Below are positions 1 to 7,355 of a stretch of 43,994 nucleotides of DNA, piece by piece. This DNA comes from an uncultured Bacteroides sp. Its GTDB lineage: Bacteria; Bacteroidota; Bacteroidia; Bacteroidales; Bacteroidaceae. A program made the position numbers and the translations under genes. Within the stretch, counting starts at the first letter, position 1. Every line of letters starts with the position of its first letter. The stretch is taken from assembly GCA_944320865.1 (NCBI GenBank), contig CALUJC010000026.1, positions 1-43,994 on the forward strand. The letters are read 5' to 3'. The notes below the pieces were generated by a model. That model saw only the letters and a list, made by a program, of their open reading frames with translations, was not told where the DNA came from and ran no database searches.

Positions 1-107
1 AAATTTTAGGTTACGCATAAGTTACTGATTAAAAAGATATTATAAGCGGCAGGTACGATTACCGTACGCACCGCAATGCTTCAGAGACAAATGAATGCCT
101 ACGAGTG

Positions 108-149
108 ACAAAGCTCACAAAATCAATGATTTGTGGGCTTTGTTTTTTT
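108..149 (+). terminator. Rho-independent terminator
   Basis: A stem formed by ACAAAGCTCACAAA and TTTGTGGGCTTTGT, with one mismatch and a loop of about 7 bases, is followed by a run of seven T on the plus strand. It would end a transcript entering from the left of the window. Confidence 0.7.
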
Positions 150-200
150 CTTTTTAGTGCCATCCCGAAGACAAATAAATGCCCCGTTCAGACAAAGTTG

Positions 201-352
201 CGTTACCAAATCGTTACAGAAAAACCGGGCTTCCGGAATTGTAACGATTTTCCATGTAAGTCTCTGATTTGTCGTCCGTTGTCATTGAAATGTCCGCTTG
301 TAAATCAATTATTAATCTTTCCTTTGCAGGCAATGTGTAACGATTGTAACGA
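201..352. repeat. Cluster of TGTAACGA-type short repeats before the integrase fragment
   Basis: TGTAACGATT occurs at 240-249 and 336-345, followed immediately by TGTAACGA at 345-352. An inverted copy (AAATCGTTACA) lies at 208-218 and a weaker inverted copy (CGTTACC) at 201-207. The cluster ends about 20 bases before the start codon of the integrase fragment. Tyrosine recombinases of integrative elements bind short arm-type repeats near their own gene, so arm sites are the natural guess. No binding is shown by sequence alone. Confidence 0.45.
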
Positions 353-373
353 AGGAGCAAAACTAAAGGATTT

Positions 374-580
374 ATGAGCAAAAGTACATTCCGAATCCTC
401 TTCTATCTGAGGAAAAACTACCTGAACAAGTCAGGAAAGGCAGGCATCATGGTACGCCTGACTGTGAACGGTGACATGGTAGAAAGAAAAGCAGAAACAC
501 AGACAAGCACCGGAGTGCGTGGACAAGACCGCGATCGTAGAAGCGGAACAGGAAAGAAACCCAAGAGGGGGTTGGCTTGA
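374..580 (+). pseudogene. Truncated tyrosine recombinase (integrase), N-terminal arm-binding fragment
   Basis: The first 45 or so residues (MSKSTFRILFYLRKN, then GIMVRLTVNGD) match the N-terminal arm-type DNA-binding domain typical of Bacteroides conjugative-element and phage integrases, which are normally about 400 residues. After residue ~48 the reading frame turns into arginine-rich nonsense and stops at 68 codons. The core-binding and catalytic domains (R-H-R-Y) are missing from the window. From about base 519 a different frame carries coherent protein-like sequence, so the gene looks cut by a deletion or recombination and joined to something else. It lies about 160 bases from the 3' end of a tRNA-Ser gene, a usual integration target. 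I am sure of the family resemblance but less sure of the exact breakpoint. Confidence 0.65.
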
Positions 581-662
581 TTGGATTTCCTTAGCTGGAA
601 TAGTGGCAGCTTGCGCCGCCGGGATTGCCTGCGCCGTCAGACGCTTTAAAGCTGGGAAGTAA
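519..662 (+). pseudogene. C-terminal fragment of an unknown small membrane protein
   Basis: In the +1 frame relative to the integrase fragment, 47 codons from a possible GTG start read as a charged stretch (DKTAIVEAEQERNPRGG), then one hydrophobic helix of about 20 residues (WLDWISLAGIVAACAAGIAC), then a basic tail (AVRRFKAGK). This looks like a real single-pass membrane protein end, oriented positive-inside. I do not recognise the family. It may be the tail of a gene from the lost element fused to the integrase start by deletion, or a small intact protein with an unusual start. A hairpin terminator starts at its stop codon. Confidence 0.35.
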
Positions 663-696
663 AAACGCCCACAAAAAGCCAAAAATGGGCGTTTTT
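661..696 (+). terminator. Hairpin terminator, usable on both strands
   Basis: AAAAACGCCCA pairs perfectly with TGGGCGTTTTT around a 14-base A-rich loop. The T run at the right end ends plus-strand transcription. The A run at the left end gives a T run on the minus strand, where it would also end the tRNA-Ser transcript. Confidence 0.75.
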
Positions 697-739
697 ATGG
701 GCGTTTAATTCTTAACTTGCTGATATTCAGCATTGGAAG

Positions 740-824
740 CGGAGAGAGAGGGATTCGAACCCCCGGTGCCTCTCAGCACGGCGGTTTTCAAGACCGCTGT
801 AATCGACCACTCTACCATCTCTCC
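740..824 (-). tRNA. tRNA-Ser (anticodon TGA)
   Basis: Read on the minus strand, the acceptor arms GGAGAGA and TCTCTCC pair, with discriminator G at 740. The anticodon stem GCGGT/ACCGC encloses the loop CTTGAAA, placing TGA opposite UCA codons (anticodon complement at 788-790). A long variable arm follows, as in serine tRNAs, and the T arm is GGGGG-TTCGAAT-CCCTC. No CCA is encoded. Its 3' end faces the integrase fragment, so it is a plausible old attachment site. Confidence 0.95.
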
Positions 825-959
825 TAATGGCCTTTTCCGTTAAGGCGGTGCAAAGGTACGGATTATTTCTAAACCTGCAAATTCTTTGTTCATTTTTTCA
901 TGCTAAAGATTTTGGAAATATTATCAGAACTATTGTTCCTCTTTCCAATGCCTACAAAC

Positions 960-1038
960 TATGGGGGGCTTTGTTGATGTCAAGGTATTACTTTGTCCAT
1001 GTTAAGGCAATACTTTGCTGATACCAAAGTATTACTTT
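960..1038. repeat. 22-bp-period palindrome array upstream of mutS2
   Basis: Three clear units start at 982, 1004 and 1026, exactly 22 bp apart: AAGGTATTACTTT, AAGGCAATACTTT and AAAGTATTACTTT, each followed by a 9-bp spacer. A fourth, decayed unit (CTTTG in register at 969) precedes them. The core AAAG-N5-CTTT is the same as in the arrays at 10671 and 33894. It lies between tRNA-Ser and the mutS2 promoter. Confidence 0.8.
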
Positions 1039-1073
1039 GTCTGTACGCGAGGACAGATATCCTGTTGAATAGC

Positions 1074-1104
1074 TTGCTTATGCTTTTAACTTATGCTATC
1101 TTTG
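1074..1104 (+). promoter_or_regulatory. mutS2 promoter (Bacteroidetes type)
   Basis: The -7 box TATCTTTG (1097-1104) fits TAnnTTTG exactly and is preceded at 20 bp by TTG (1074-1076), the -33 element. The start codon follows only 4 bases after the -7 box, so the transcript probably has no or almost no leader. Confidence 0.7.
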
Positions 1105-1108
1105 CCGC

Positions 1109-3637
1109 ATGATATATCCACAGAACTTTGAACAGAAAATAGGTTTCGACCAAATACGTCTTTTACTGCAAAATCAGTGTCTTAGCACTTTGGGTAAAGA
1201 CAAGGTAGAGAATATGTCTTTTTCAGATAACTATCAGCTAATTAATGAAAATCTGAATCAAGTTACAGAACTTGTCCGTATATTACAAGAAGAAGATGAT
1301 TTCCCTACCCAATATTATTTTGATGTCCGGGATTCGTTAAAACGGATTAAGGTGGAAGGCATGTATTTAGACGAGCAGGAATTATTTGATTTCCGCAGAT
1401 CGCTGGAAACAATTTGGCAGATAGTACGTTTTTTACAGAGGAATGAAGACGAGGAGTCAGAGACAACTCCCTATCCTAGCCTTCGGAAGTTGACGGGTGA
1501 TATAGACGTTTTCCCTGAATTTATCCGGCAGATAGATCATATTCTTTCACCATATGGAAAAATCAAGGATAGTGCATCACCTGAATTGGCTAAAATCAGG
1601 CGTGATTTGGCTGACACGATGGGAAGTATATCTCGCATCTTGAATAGTATCTTGCGAAATGCCCAGTCGGAAGGCGTGGTGGACAAGGATGTGTCGCCCA
1701 CAATGCGCGACGGACGATTGGTTATTCCTGTTGCCCCGGCATTGAAACGTAAGATAAAAGGCATTGTTCATGATGAATCGGCCAGCGGGAAGACAGTGTT
1801 CGTTGAACCTGCCGAGGTAGTGGAAGCCAACAATCACATCCGCGAGCTTGAAGCCGAAGAACGTAGGGAGATTATCCGTATCCTAATGGATTTCTCTACC
1901 AAAGTGCGACCGGAGATTCCTGCCATACTTATTTCTTATGATTTCTTGGCAGAAATAGACTTTATTCGTTCGAAAGCATTGTTTGCGCTGAAAATTAATG
2001 CTGTAAAACCTACTTTCGAAGACATGCAAATCATAGATTGGGCAATGGCGGTACATCCGTTATTACAATTATCTTTGGCAAAGCATGGCAAGAAGGTTAT
2101 TCCTTTAGATATACATCTTGATTCTTCCCGGCGCATTCTTCTTATTTCCGGCCCTAATGCTGGAGGTAAATCTGTTTGTCTTAAGACGGTAGGATTGTTG
2201 CAATATATGTTGCAATGCGGCTTGCTTGTGCCTATGCATGAAAGTAGCCATGTAGGTGTATTCAGTAATATTTTTATAGACATAGGCGATGAACAATCCA
2301 TTGAAGATGAACTGAGTACCTATTCTTCCCATCTGACCAACATGAAGAACATGCTGAAATATTGCAATCCTGTAAGTCTTATTCTTATTGATGAATTTGG
2401 AGGTGGCACCGAGCCACAAATAGGTGGAGCCATAGCTGAAGCGGTATTGCGTCGGTTCAATGCCCGGGGCACTTTCGGCGTGATAACCACCCATTATCAG
2501 AATCTAAAGCATTATGCCGACGATCATGAAGGAGTAGTAAATGGTGCAATGCTATACGACCGTCATCTGATGCAACCGCTTTTCCAATTGCAAATAGGTA
2601 ACCCGGGCAGTTCATTTGCCGTAGAGATTGCACGCAAAATAGGCTTGCCGGAAGATGTGATAGCCGATGCATCGCAGATAGTAGGTAGTGAGTATATCAA
2701 TGCGGATAAGTACTTGCAAGATATAGTGCGTGATAAACGCTATTGGGAAAACAAGCGGCAAGCCATCCATCGTCGTGAAAAGCAAATGGAGGAAACCATA
2801 GAGTACTATCAAAAGGAACTAGAAGACGTACAACAGGCACGTCGGGATATTTTGCGTAAGGCACAAGAAGAAGCTCTTCAGTTGGTACAGAATGCCAATG
2901 CCAAAATTGAAAATACCATCCGTGCCATTAAGGAAGCCCAGGCAGAAAAAGAAAAGACTCGTCAAGCCCGGAAAGAAATGACCGAATTTGTCACTTCGGT
3001 TGAAACTATGGCCGACCAAGAGCAAGAAGATAAGATAGCTCGTAAAATGGAGCAGCTTAAGCAAAGACAACAACGCAAACTGCAGAAGAAAAAAAATGTT
3101 TCCAGCGTTGCAGACCAGACTATGGAAACTGCAAACCGGGCACGTCAAGAGGCAAACCGCATGGCCCAGATACATGTCGGGGCGGCTGTGAAATTGAAAG
3201 GGCAGAATGGTGTAGGAGAAATCTTAGACATTAACGGGAAAAAGGCTACTGTTGTTTTTGGCAATCTTAAAACAACAGTAAATATCGATCGCTTGGAGCC
3301 AACGGCTGCCCGTCCACATACGATAACGGAAGATGCAACGTATAGTTTTATTAGCCGACAAACACAGGACAGCATGCACGAGCGTAAACTGAACTTCAAA
3401 CAAGATATTGATGTGCGGGGTATGCGTGCGCCAGAGGCGATACAAGCTGTAACTTATTTCATAGACGATGCCATTCTGCTTGGAGTTTCTCGCGTGCGTA
3501 TTTTACATGGCACAGGGACTGGAGCCTTGCGTACACAAATTCGTCAATATTTGCAAACAGTGCCAGGGGTAAGCCATTTTGCTGATGAACATGTGCAGTT
3601 TGGTGGTGCCGGCATTACTGTAGTAGATCTGGATTAA
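1109..3637 (+). CDS. mutS2: MutS2 family ATPase/nuclease with Smr domain
   Basis: This is a 842-residue MutS2, the usual length being about 780-840. Unlike MutS it lacks the N-terminal mismatch-recognition domain. MutS2 proteins are linked to suppressing recombination and, in some bacteria, to rescuing collided ribosomes. The N-terminal lever region (1-300) leads into the ABC-type ATPase: Walker A GPNAGGKS at 348-355, the STYSSHLTNM signature, and Walker B with DEFGGGTEP at 428-436. A long charged coiled coil (~510-670) and a KOW-like stretch follow, then the C-terminal Smr domain with DVRG at 768 and HGTGTGALR at 800-808. The start MIYPQNFEQKIGF fits the family. Only 21 bases separate it from the serine dehydratase gene, so the two are probably co-transcribed. 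Confidence 0.95.
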   Translation: MIYPQNFEQKIGFDQIRLLLQNQCLSTLGKDKVENMSFSDNYQLINENLNQVTELVRILQEEDDFPTQYYFDVRDSLKRIKVEGMYLDEQELFDFRRSLETIWQIVRFLQRNEDEESETTPYPSLRKLTGDIDVFPEFIRQIDHILSPYGKIKDSASPELAKIRRDLADTMGSISRILNSILRNAQSEGVVDKDVSPTMRDGRLVIPVAPALKRKIKGIVHDESASGKTVFVEPAEVVEANNHIRELEAEERREIIRILMDFSTKVRPEIPAILISYDFLAEIDFIRSKALFALKINAVKPTFEDMQIIDWAMAVHPLLQLSLAKHGKKVIPLDIHLDSSRRILLISGPNAGGKSVCLKTVGLLQYMLQCGLLVPMHESSHVGVFSNIFIDIGDEQSIEDELSTYSSHLTNMKNMLKYCNPVSLILIDEFGGGTEPQIGGAIAEAVLRRFNARGTFGVITTHYQNLKHYADDHEGVVNGAMLYDRHLMQPLFQLQIGNPGSSFAVEIARKIGLPEDVIADASQIVGSEYINADKYLQDIVRDKRYWENKRQAIHRREKQMEETIEYYQKELEDVQQARRDILRKAQEEALQLVQNANAKIENTIRAIKEAQAEKEKTRQARKEMTEFVTSVETMADQEQEDKIARKMEQLKQRQQRKLQKKKNVSSVADQTMETANRARQEANRMAQIHVGAAVKLKGQNGVGEILDINGKKATVVFGNLKTTVNIDRLEPTAARPHTITEDATYSFISRQTQDSMHERKLNFKQDIDVRGMRAPEAIQAVTYFIDDAILLGVSRVRILHGTGTGALRTQIRQYLQTVPGVSHFADEHVQFGGAGITVVDLD

Positions 3638-3658
3638 TAATATCGAATCATATCACAT

Positions 3659-4897
3659 ATGAAATCAATCAAAGAAATCTATCGCATAGGGAAAGGCCCC
3701 TCCAGCAGCCATACCATGGGTCCTCGTAAGGCTGCCGAGATTTTTTCTGAACGTTATCCCGGTGCGGCGTCCTATAAAGTTGTATTATATGGTAGCCTTG
3801 CAGCTACAGGAAAGGGACACCTAACGGACATTGCCATTACTGAAGTGTTGCAGCCTAAGGCTCCAATTTCGATAACATGGGAGCCTAAGGTATTTTTACC
3901 ATTTCATCCTAACGGCATGAAATTTATGGCATTTTCCGGTGTCGGAACCCTTTTAGGCGAATGGACCGTGTTCAGCATCGGCGGAGGGGCATTGGCGGAA
4001 GATGGTATTGGTACCGGAGTTGTACAGACACCGGAAATATATGAAATGAACCACCTTACCCAAATTCTTGAATGGTGCGAACGCACCGGCCGCAGCTATT
4101 GGGAATACGTGAAACAATGCGAGGAGAGTGACATATGGGATTACCTTGCCGAGGTTTGGAACACGATGAAGCAGGCTATCCGTCGCGGGCTCGATAACGA
4201 AGGAGTGCTACCTGGCCCACTGAATTTGCGCCGGAAGGCATCTACTTATTACATTAAGGCGAGTGGATATAAATCTTCACTCCAATCACGCGGCCTGGTG
4301 TTTGCCTATGCTTTGGCTGTAAGCGAAGAAAATGCAGCGGGAGGCACTATTGTCACGGCACCAACATGTGGCTCGTGTGGTGTAGTTCCTGCTGTACTTT
4401 ATCACTTGCAACATAGTCGGGACTTTAGTGATATCCGCATACTTCGCGCTTTGGCAACTGCAGGCTTGATAGGAAACGTTGTGAAGTATAATGCTTCGAT
4501 ATCAGGGGCAGAGGCCGGATGTCAGGCAGAGGTAGGCACTGCATGCTCTATGGCTTCAGCTGCAGCCAATCAATTATTTGGCGGAAGCCCGACACAAATA
4601 GAATATGCGGCCGAGATGGGGCTTGAACATCATCTCGGTATGACGTGCGACCCTGTGTGCGGCCTTGTGCAGATTCCATGCATAGAGCGCAATGCTTATG
4701 CCGCAGCCCGTGCTCTTGATGCAAATCTTTATGCCTCGTTTACTGACGGTATGCATCGTGTATCGTTCGACAAAGTAGTGGCCGTAATGAAAGAAACTGG
4801 TAACGATCTGCCTTCATTGTATAAAGAAACAAGTGAAGGAGGCTTGGCCAAAGAATACGGATCCAATGATTTATTTTCTTCAGAGGAAAAAATATGA
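3659..4897 (+). CDS. sdaA: L-serine dehydratase (L-serine ammonia-lyase), iron-sulfur type, single chain
   Basis: The product converts L-serine to pyruvate and ammonia with a 4Fe-4S cluster rather than pyridoxal phosphate. The 412-residue chain has the fused beta and alpha parts. The N-terminal domain opens with GPSSSHTMGPRKAA, the hallmark of the family. The alpha domain has PTCGSCGVVPAVL and EAGCQAEVGTACSMA. The likely cluster ligands are C288, C330 (MTCDPVCG) and C341 (QIPC), matching the family pattern of three cysteines spaced about 41 and 10 apart. It follows mutS2 by 21 bases and precedes the epimerase-like gene by 23 bases, suggesting one transcript of three genes that ends at the 5795 hairpin. 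Confidence 0.95.
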   Translation: MKSIKEIYRIGKGPSSSHTMGPRKAAEIFSERYPGAASYKVVLYGSLAATGKGHLTDIAITEVLQPKAPISITWEPKVFLPFHPNGMKFMAFSGVGTLLGEWTVFSIGGGALAEDGIGTGVVQTPEIYEMNHLTQILEWCERTGRSYWEYVKQCEESDIWDYLAEVWNTMKQAIRRGLDNEGVLPGPLNLRRKASTYYIKASGYKSSLQSRGLVFAYALAVSEENAAGGTIVTAPTCGSCGVVPAVLYHLQHSRDFSDIRILRALATAGLIGNVVKYNASISGAEAGCQAEVGTACSMASAAANQLFGGSPTQIEYAAEMGLEHHLGMTCDPVCGLVQIPCIERNAYAAARALDANLYASFTDGMHRVSFDKVVAVMKETGNDLPSLYKETSEGGLAKEYGSNDLFSSEEKI

Positions 4898-4920
4898 ACC
4901 ATTTAAAATAATACTGTTTT

Positions 4921-5793
4921 ATGAAAACACTTTCTAATTCAGAACTTACCATCAAAATCTCTCCGAATGGAGCGGAATTGTGTAGCATCTATTGCCATGG
5001 ACACGAATATTTGTGGCAAGCAGATCCTGCTTATTGGAAGCGTCATTCCCCCGTGTTGTTTCCCATAGTAGGCAGCGTGTGGAATGGCCGGTATTGCTAT
5101 GAAGGACATGTTTACCCGCTTTCCCAACATGGTTTTGCGCGGGATATGGACTTCCAGTTATTGTCCGAATCGCCTACCGAAGTGCATTATCGGCTGGAAG
5201 ACTCGGCAGAAACGAGAGAGAAATACCCATTCCCGTTTTTGCTGGACATCGGTTACCGCATTCACGGACGAAGCATTGAGGTACTTTGGGAGGTGAGTAA
5301 TCCGGGAGATGCGCCATTGCATTTCCAGATAGGGGCGCATCCGGCTTTTTACTTCCCGGGGTATGATGCCGCTTCGCCGGAACGGGGATATTTCAGCTTC
5401 GGGCAGGTCCAGTGCCTGGAGTACATCCTTATTTCCGAAAAGGGGTGTGCCGATGTTGAGCACAGGTATCCGCTGGAGTTGGATGGAAATGGCTGCTTGC
5501 CGCTGGATGTCCACACGTTCGACCGCGATGCCTTGATTTTAGAGAACGGACAGGTGCAGGAAGTCGTTCTGCACGACTTGGAGCGTCGTCCGTATTTGCG
5601 CTTACGTTTTGACGCGCCTGTAGTAGGGTTGTGGTCTCCTCCCAGCAAGAACGCTCCTTTTGTTTGCATTGAGCCATGGTATGGGCGGTGTGACCGGGCA
5701 CACTACGAAGGAGAATATAAAGACAAAGATTGGATGCAACATTTAGCTCCTCATGAGACCTTTAATGGGGGGTATACAATTGATATATATTAA
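4921..5793 (+). CDS. Aldose 1-epimerase family protein (LacX-like)
   Basis: This 290-residue cytosolic protein of the galactose-mutarotase fold resembles the LacX/YeaD branch more than classical GalM. Visible family features include NGAELCSIYCHGHEYLWQ near the N terminus, SPVLFPIVGSVWNG, SQHGFARD (~60-70) and IGAHPAFYFPG (~140), where the histidines sit in the sugar-binding cleft of the family. Near the C terminus it has VCIEPWYG. The exact sugar substrate cannot be read from sequence, since members accept various aldoses or sugar phosphates. A strong hairpin terminator follows directly after the stop codon. It is the last gene of the mutS2-sdaA run. Confidence 0.85.
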   Translation: MKTLSNSELTIKISPNGAELCSIYCHGHEYLWQADPAYWKRHSPVLFPIVGSVWNGRYCYEGHVYPLSQHGFARDMDFQLLSESPTEVHYRLEDSAETREKYPFPFLLDIGYRIHGRSIEVLWEVSNPGDAPLHFQIGAHPAFYFPGYDAASPERGYFSFGQVQCLEYILISEKGCADVEHRYPLELDGNGCLPLDVHTFDRDALILENGQVQEVVLHDLERRPYLRLRFDAPVVGLWSPPSKNAPFVCIEPWYGRCDRAHYEGEYKDKDWMQHLAPHETFNGGYTIDIY

Positions 5794-5794
5794 G

Positions 5795-5835
5795 AAAACG
5801 CGGGGATGCCGAAAGTTGTGTATTCCCGCGTTTTT
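5795..5835 (+). terminator. Rho-independent terminator after the epimerase gene
   Basis: AAAACGCGGGGA pairs with TTCCCGCGTTTTT around a loop of about 15 bases, and a T run follows. It begins 2 bases after the stop codon at 5793. Confidence 0.8.
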
Positions 5836-5853
5836 CATGAAGATACGAATCAT

Positions 5854-5861
5854 TACTTTTG
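5854..5861 (+). promoter_or_regulatory. -7 box for the AraJ-like transporter gene
   Basis: TACTTTTG matches TAnnTTTG and lies 46 bases before the start codon at 5908, just after a terminator, where a promoter is expected. I see no clean -33 TTG at the right distance. Confidence 0.5.
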
Positions 5862-5907
5862 CGCGCCCAAAGCAAAATCGCTTTGAGAAAAAAACTATTG
5901 TTGCGTT

Positions 5908-7056
5908 ATGAAAAAGAGTTTGATAGCATTGGCTTTCGGTACGCTCGGTCTGGGCATTGCTGAGTTTACTATGATGGGCATCCTACCTTATGTGGCCGAA
6001 GATTTGGGAGTAAGCATTCCGGTGGCAGGGCACTTCATTTCGGCCTATGCGCTGGGGGTGTGTTGCGGAGCCCCGGTTTTAATATTGGCGCGCCGTCGCC
6101 CGTTGAAGCACATCTTACTGGCTTTGATGGCACTGATGATGGCAGGCAACCTGCTGGCGTCCGTGTCTACCGATTATTGGATGCTGCTCGTGGCCAGGTT
6201 CATATCCGGATTGCCCCACGGAGCATATTTCGGGGTAGGCTCTATTGTCGCAGGCAAACTGGCCGATGAAGGCAAGGGTGCCGAGGCGGTATCCATCATG
6301 ATTGCAGGCATGACGGTGGCCAACCTGTTTGGCGTTCCGCTGGGCACCTCGCTGAGCCACCTGCTGTCGTGGCGCGTCACCTTCTTGTTGGTGGGGTGCT
6401 GGGGGCTGCTTGTGCTTTACTACATTGCCCGCTGGGTACCTCATGTGGAGGGCTTGCAGGACACCGGCTTTAATGGCCAGTTCCGCTTCTTGAAAAAGCC
6501 TGCTCCATGGCTCATCTTGGGTGCCACAGCCTTGGGGAATGGAGGCGTGTTTTGCTGGTACAGCTACATCACTCCGCTACTCACCCAAGTGTCCGGTTTC
6601 AGCGAAGGCAGCATCACGGCGCTGATGATGCTGGCCGGCTTCGGCATGGTGGTGGGCAACCTGGTGAGCGGCCGCATGTCCGACCGCTACACGCCCGGCC
6701 GCGTAGGCATGGTGGTGCAGGGCATGTTGTGCGTGGTGTTGCTGCTCATCTTCTTCCTGTCGCCCAACCCCTGGTGCTCGGCTCTACTGATGACGTTGTG
6801 CACAGCTGGCCTGTTTGCCGTGTCCAGTCCCGAGCAGGTACTCATCATCCGCGTGGCTCCGGGCGGCGAAATGCTGGGCGGCGCTTGCGTGCAGATGGCT
6901 TTCAATCTGGGTAATGCCGTAGGTGCCTACGTAGGCGGGCTGGCCGTGACGGGTGGCTACCAATATCCGGCTCTGGCGGGTGTGCCGTTCGCGCTGGTAG
7001 GCTTCATGCTGTTCCTCATCTTTTATAAGAAGTACCAGAAGGGTATCCCTTCGTGA
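5908..7056 (+). CDS. araJ: MFS transporter, AraJ-like
   Basis: This 382-residue inner-membrane protein has about 12 predicted helices. It matches E. coli AraJ closely from the first residue: the N terminus has LGLGIAEFTMMGILPYVAEDLG, split here as LGLGIAEF and MMGILPY, then ISIPVAGH-like SIPVAGHFISAYALG, LPHGAYFGVGSIVAGKLAD and MTVANLFGVPLGT. AraJ-type proteins are drug:H+ antiporter-family exporters, and the arabinose connection in E. coli has never given a firm substrate. It is expressed alone: a terminator and -7 box precede it, and the next gene has its own promoter 260 bases downstream. GC content is visibly higher than in the mutS2 region. The substrate is unknown. Confidence 0.85.
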   Translation: MKKSLIALAFGTLGLGIAEFTMMGILPYVAEDLGVSIPVAGHFISAYALGVCCGAPVLILARRRPLKHILLALMALMMAGNLLASVSTDYWMLLVARFISGLPHGAYFGVGSIVAGKLADEGKGAEAVSIMIAGMTVANLFGVPLGTSLSHLLSWRVTFLLVGCWGLLVLYYIARWVPHVEGLQDTGFNGQFRFLKKPAPWLILGATALGNGGVFCWYSYITPLLTQVSGFSEGSITALMMLAGFGMVVGNLVSGRMSDRYTPGRVGMVVQGMLCVVLLLIFFLSPNPWCSALLMTLCTAGLFAVSSPEQVLIIRVAPGGEMLGGACVQMAFNLGNAVGAYVGGLAVTGGYQYPALAGVPFALVGFMLFLIFYKKYQKGIPS

Positions 7057-7145
7057 TACCTCTCTTCCAAGGCTGATTGGCGTGGTTATGCAGAGAGGGG
7101 ATTCACTGTAGGAGTACTGTAACCATCCTGCCTGACTTATGCAGA

Positions 7146-7189
7146 AATCAATCATAGTGATTGTAGGAATCAATCTGATTGATTGTATG
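7146..7189. repeat. Two-unit 22-bp repeat with palindromic core
   Basis: Two units start at 7146 and 7168, 22 bp apart, each beginning AATCAATC and containing TGATTG (inverted arms CAATC/GATTG). The 3-4 bp between the arms and the last four bases vary. This is the same period as the AAAG-N5-CTTT arrays but an unrelated core. It lies in the 299-bp gap between the AraJ-like gene and the antiporter, before the antiporter's -7 box. Confidence 0.6.
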
Positions 7190-7317
7190 CTGTTTCCGTA
7201 GGTTGCCATCATAAAGGTAGTATGCATAGGGTGGAAAGTCACTATGTACAGGATGGAACTTGCGTAAGATTTTAGAATTTTGGCTTGACAAGCTGTACGC
7301 CTTACGGGAATATTGCT

Positions 7318-7325
7318 TACCTTTG
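7318..7325 (+). promoter_or_regulatory. -7 box for the antiporter; decides its start
   Basis: TACCTTTG matches TAnnTTTG exactly. It lies inside the longest possible open frame (ATG-less extension from 7260) and 31 bases before the ATG at 7356, which argues that translation starts at 7356. Confidence 0.6.
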
Positions 7326-7355
7326 TACGACAAAAAGGCTAAAATAGGAGTATTT

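Larger units (their letters stand above)
1..373. other. Gene-free left edge, probable remnant of an integrated element
   Basis: I see no convincing gene here. The one open frame (105-377, plus) lacks any recognisable motif and runs through a terminator hairpin. The stretch holds a small palindrome (GTACG-ATTAC-CGTAC, 53-67), a hairpin terminator (108-149), two 14-base near-identical direct repeats (85-98 and 171-184) on either side of that terminator, and a cluster of TGTAACGA-type repeats directly before the integrase fragment. The content fits the regulatory/attachment end of a mobile element whose body is gone or lies to the left of the window. Confidence 0.5.

Noticed and set aside
105-377. 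A 90-residue plus-strand ORF at the left edge
   Set aside because: It crosses a strong terminator hairpin, has no recognisable motif, and its sequence is better explained by repeats and intergenic DNA.
7260-7355. N-terminal extension of the antiporter (32 residues)
   Set aside because: It contains a consensus -7 box, lacks membrane character, and the ATG at 7356 gives the expected family start.
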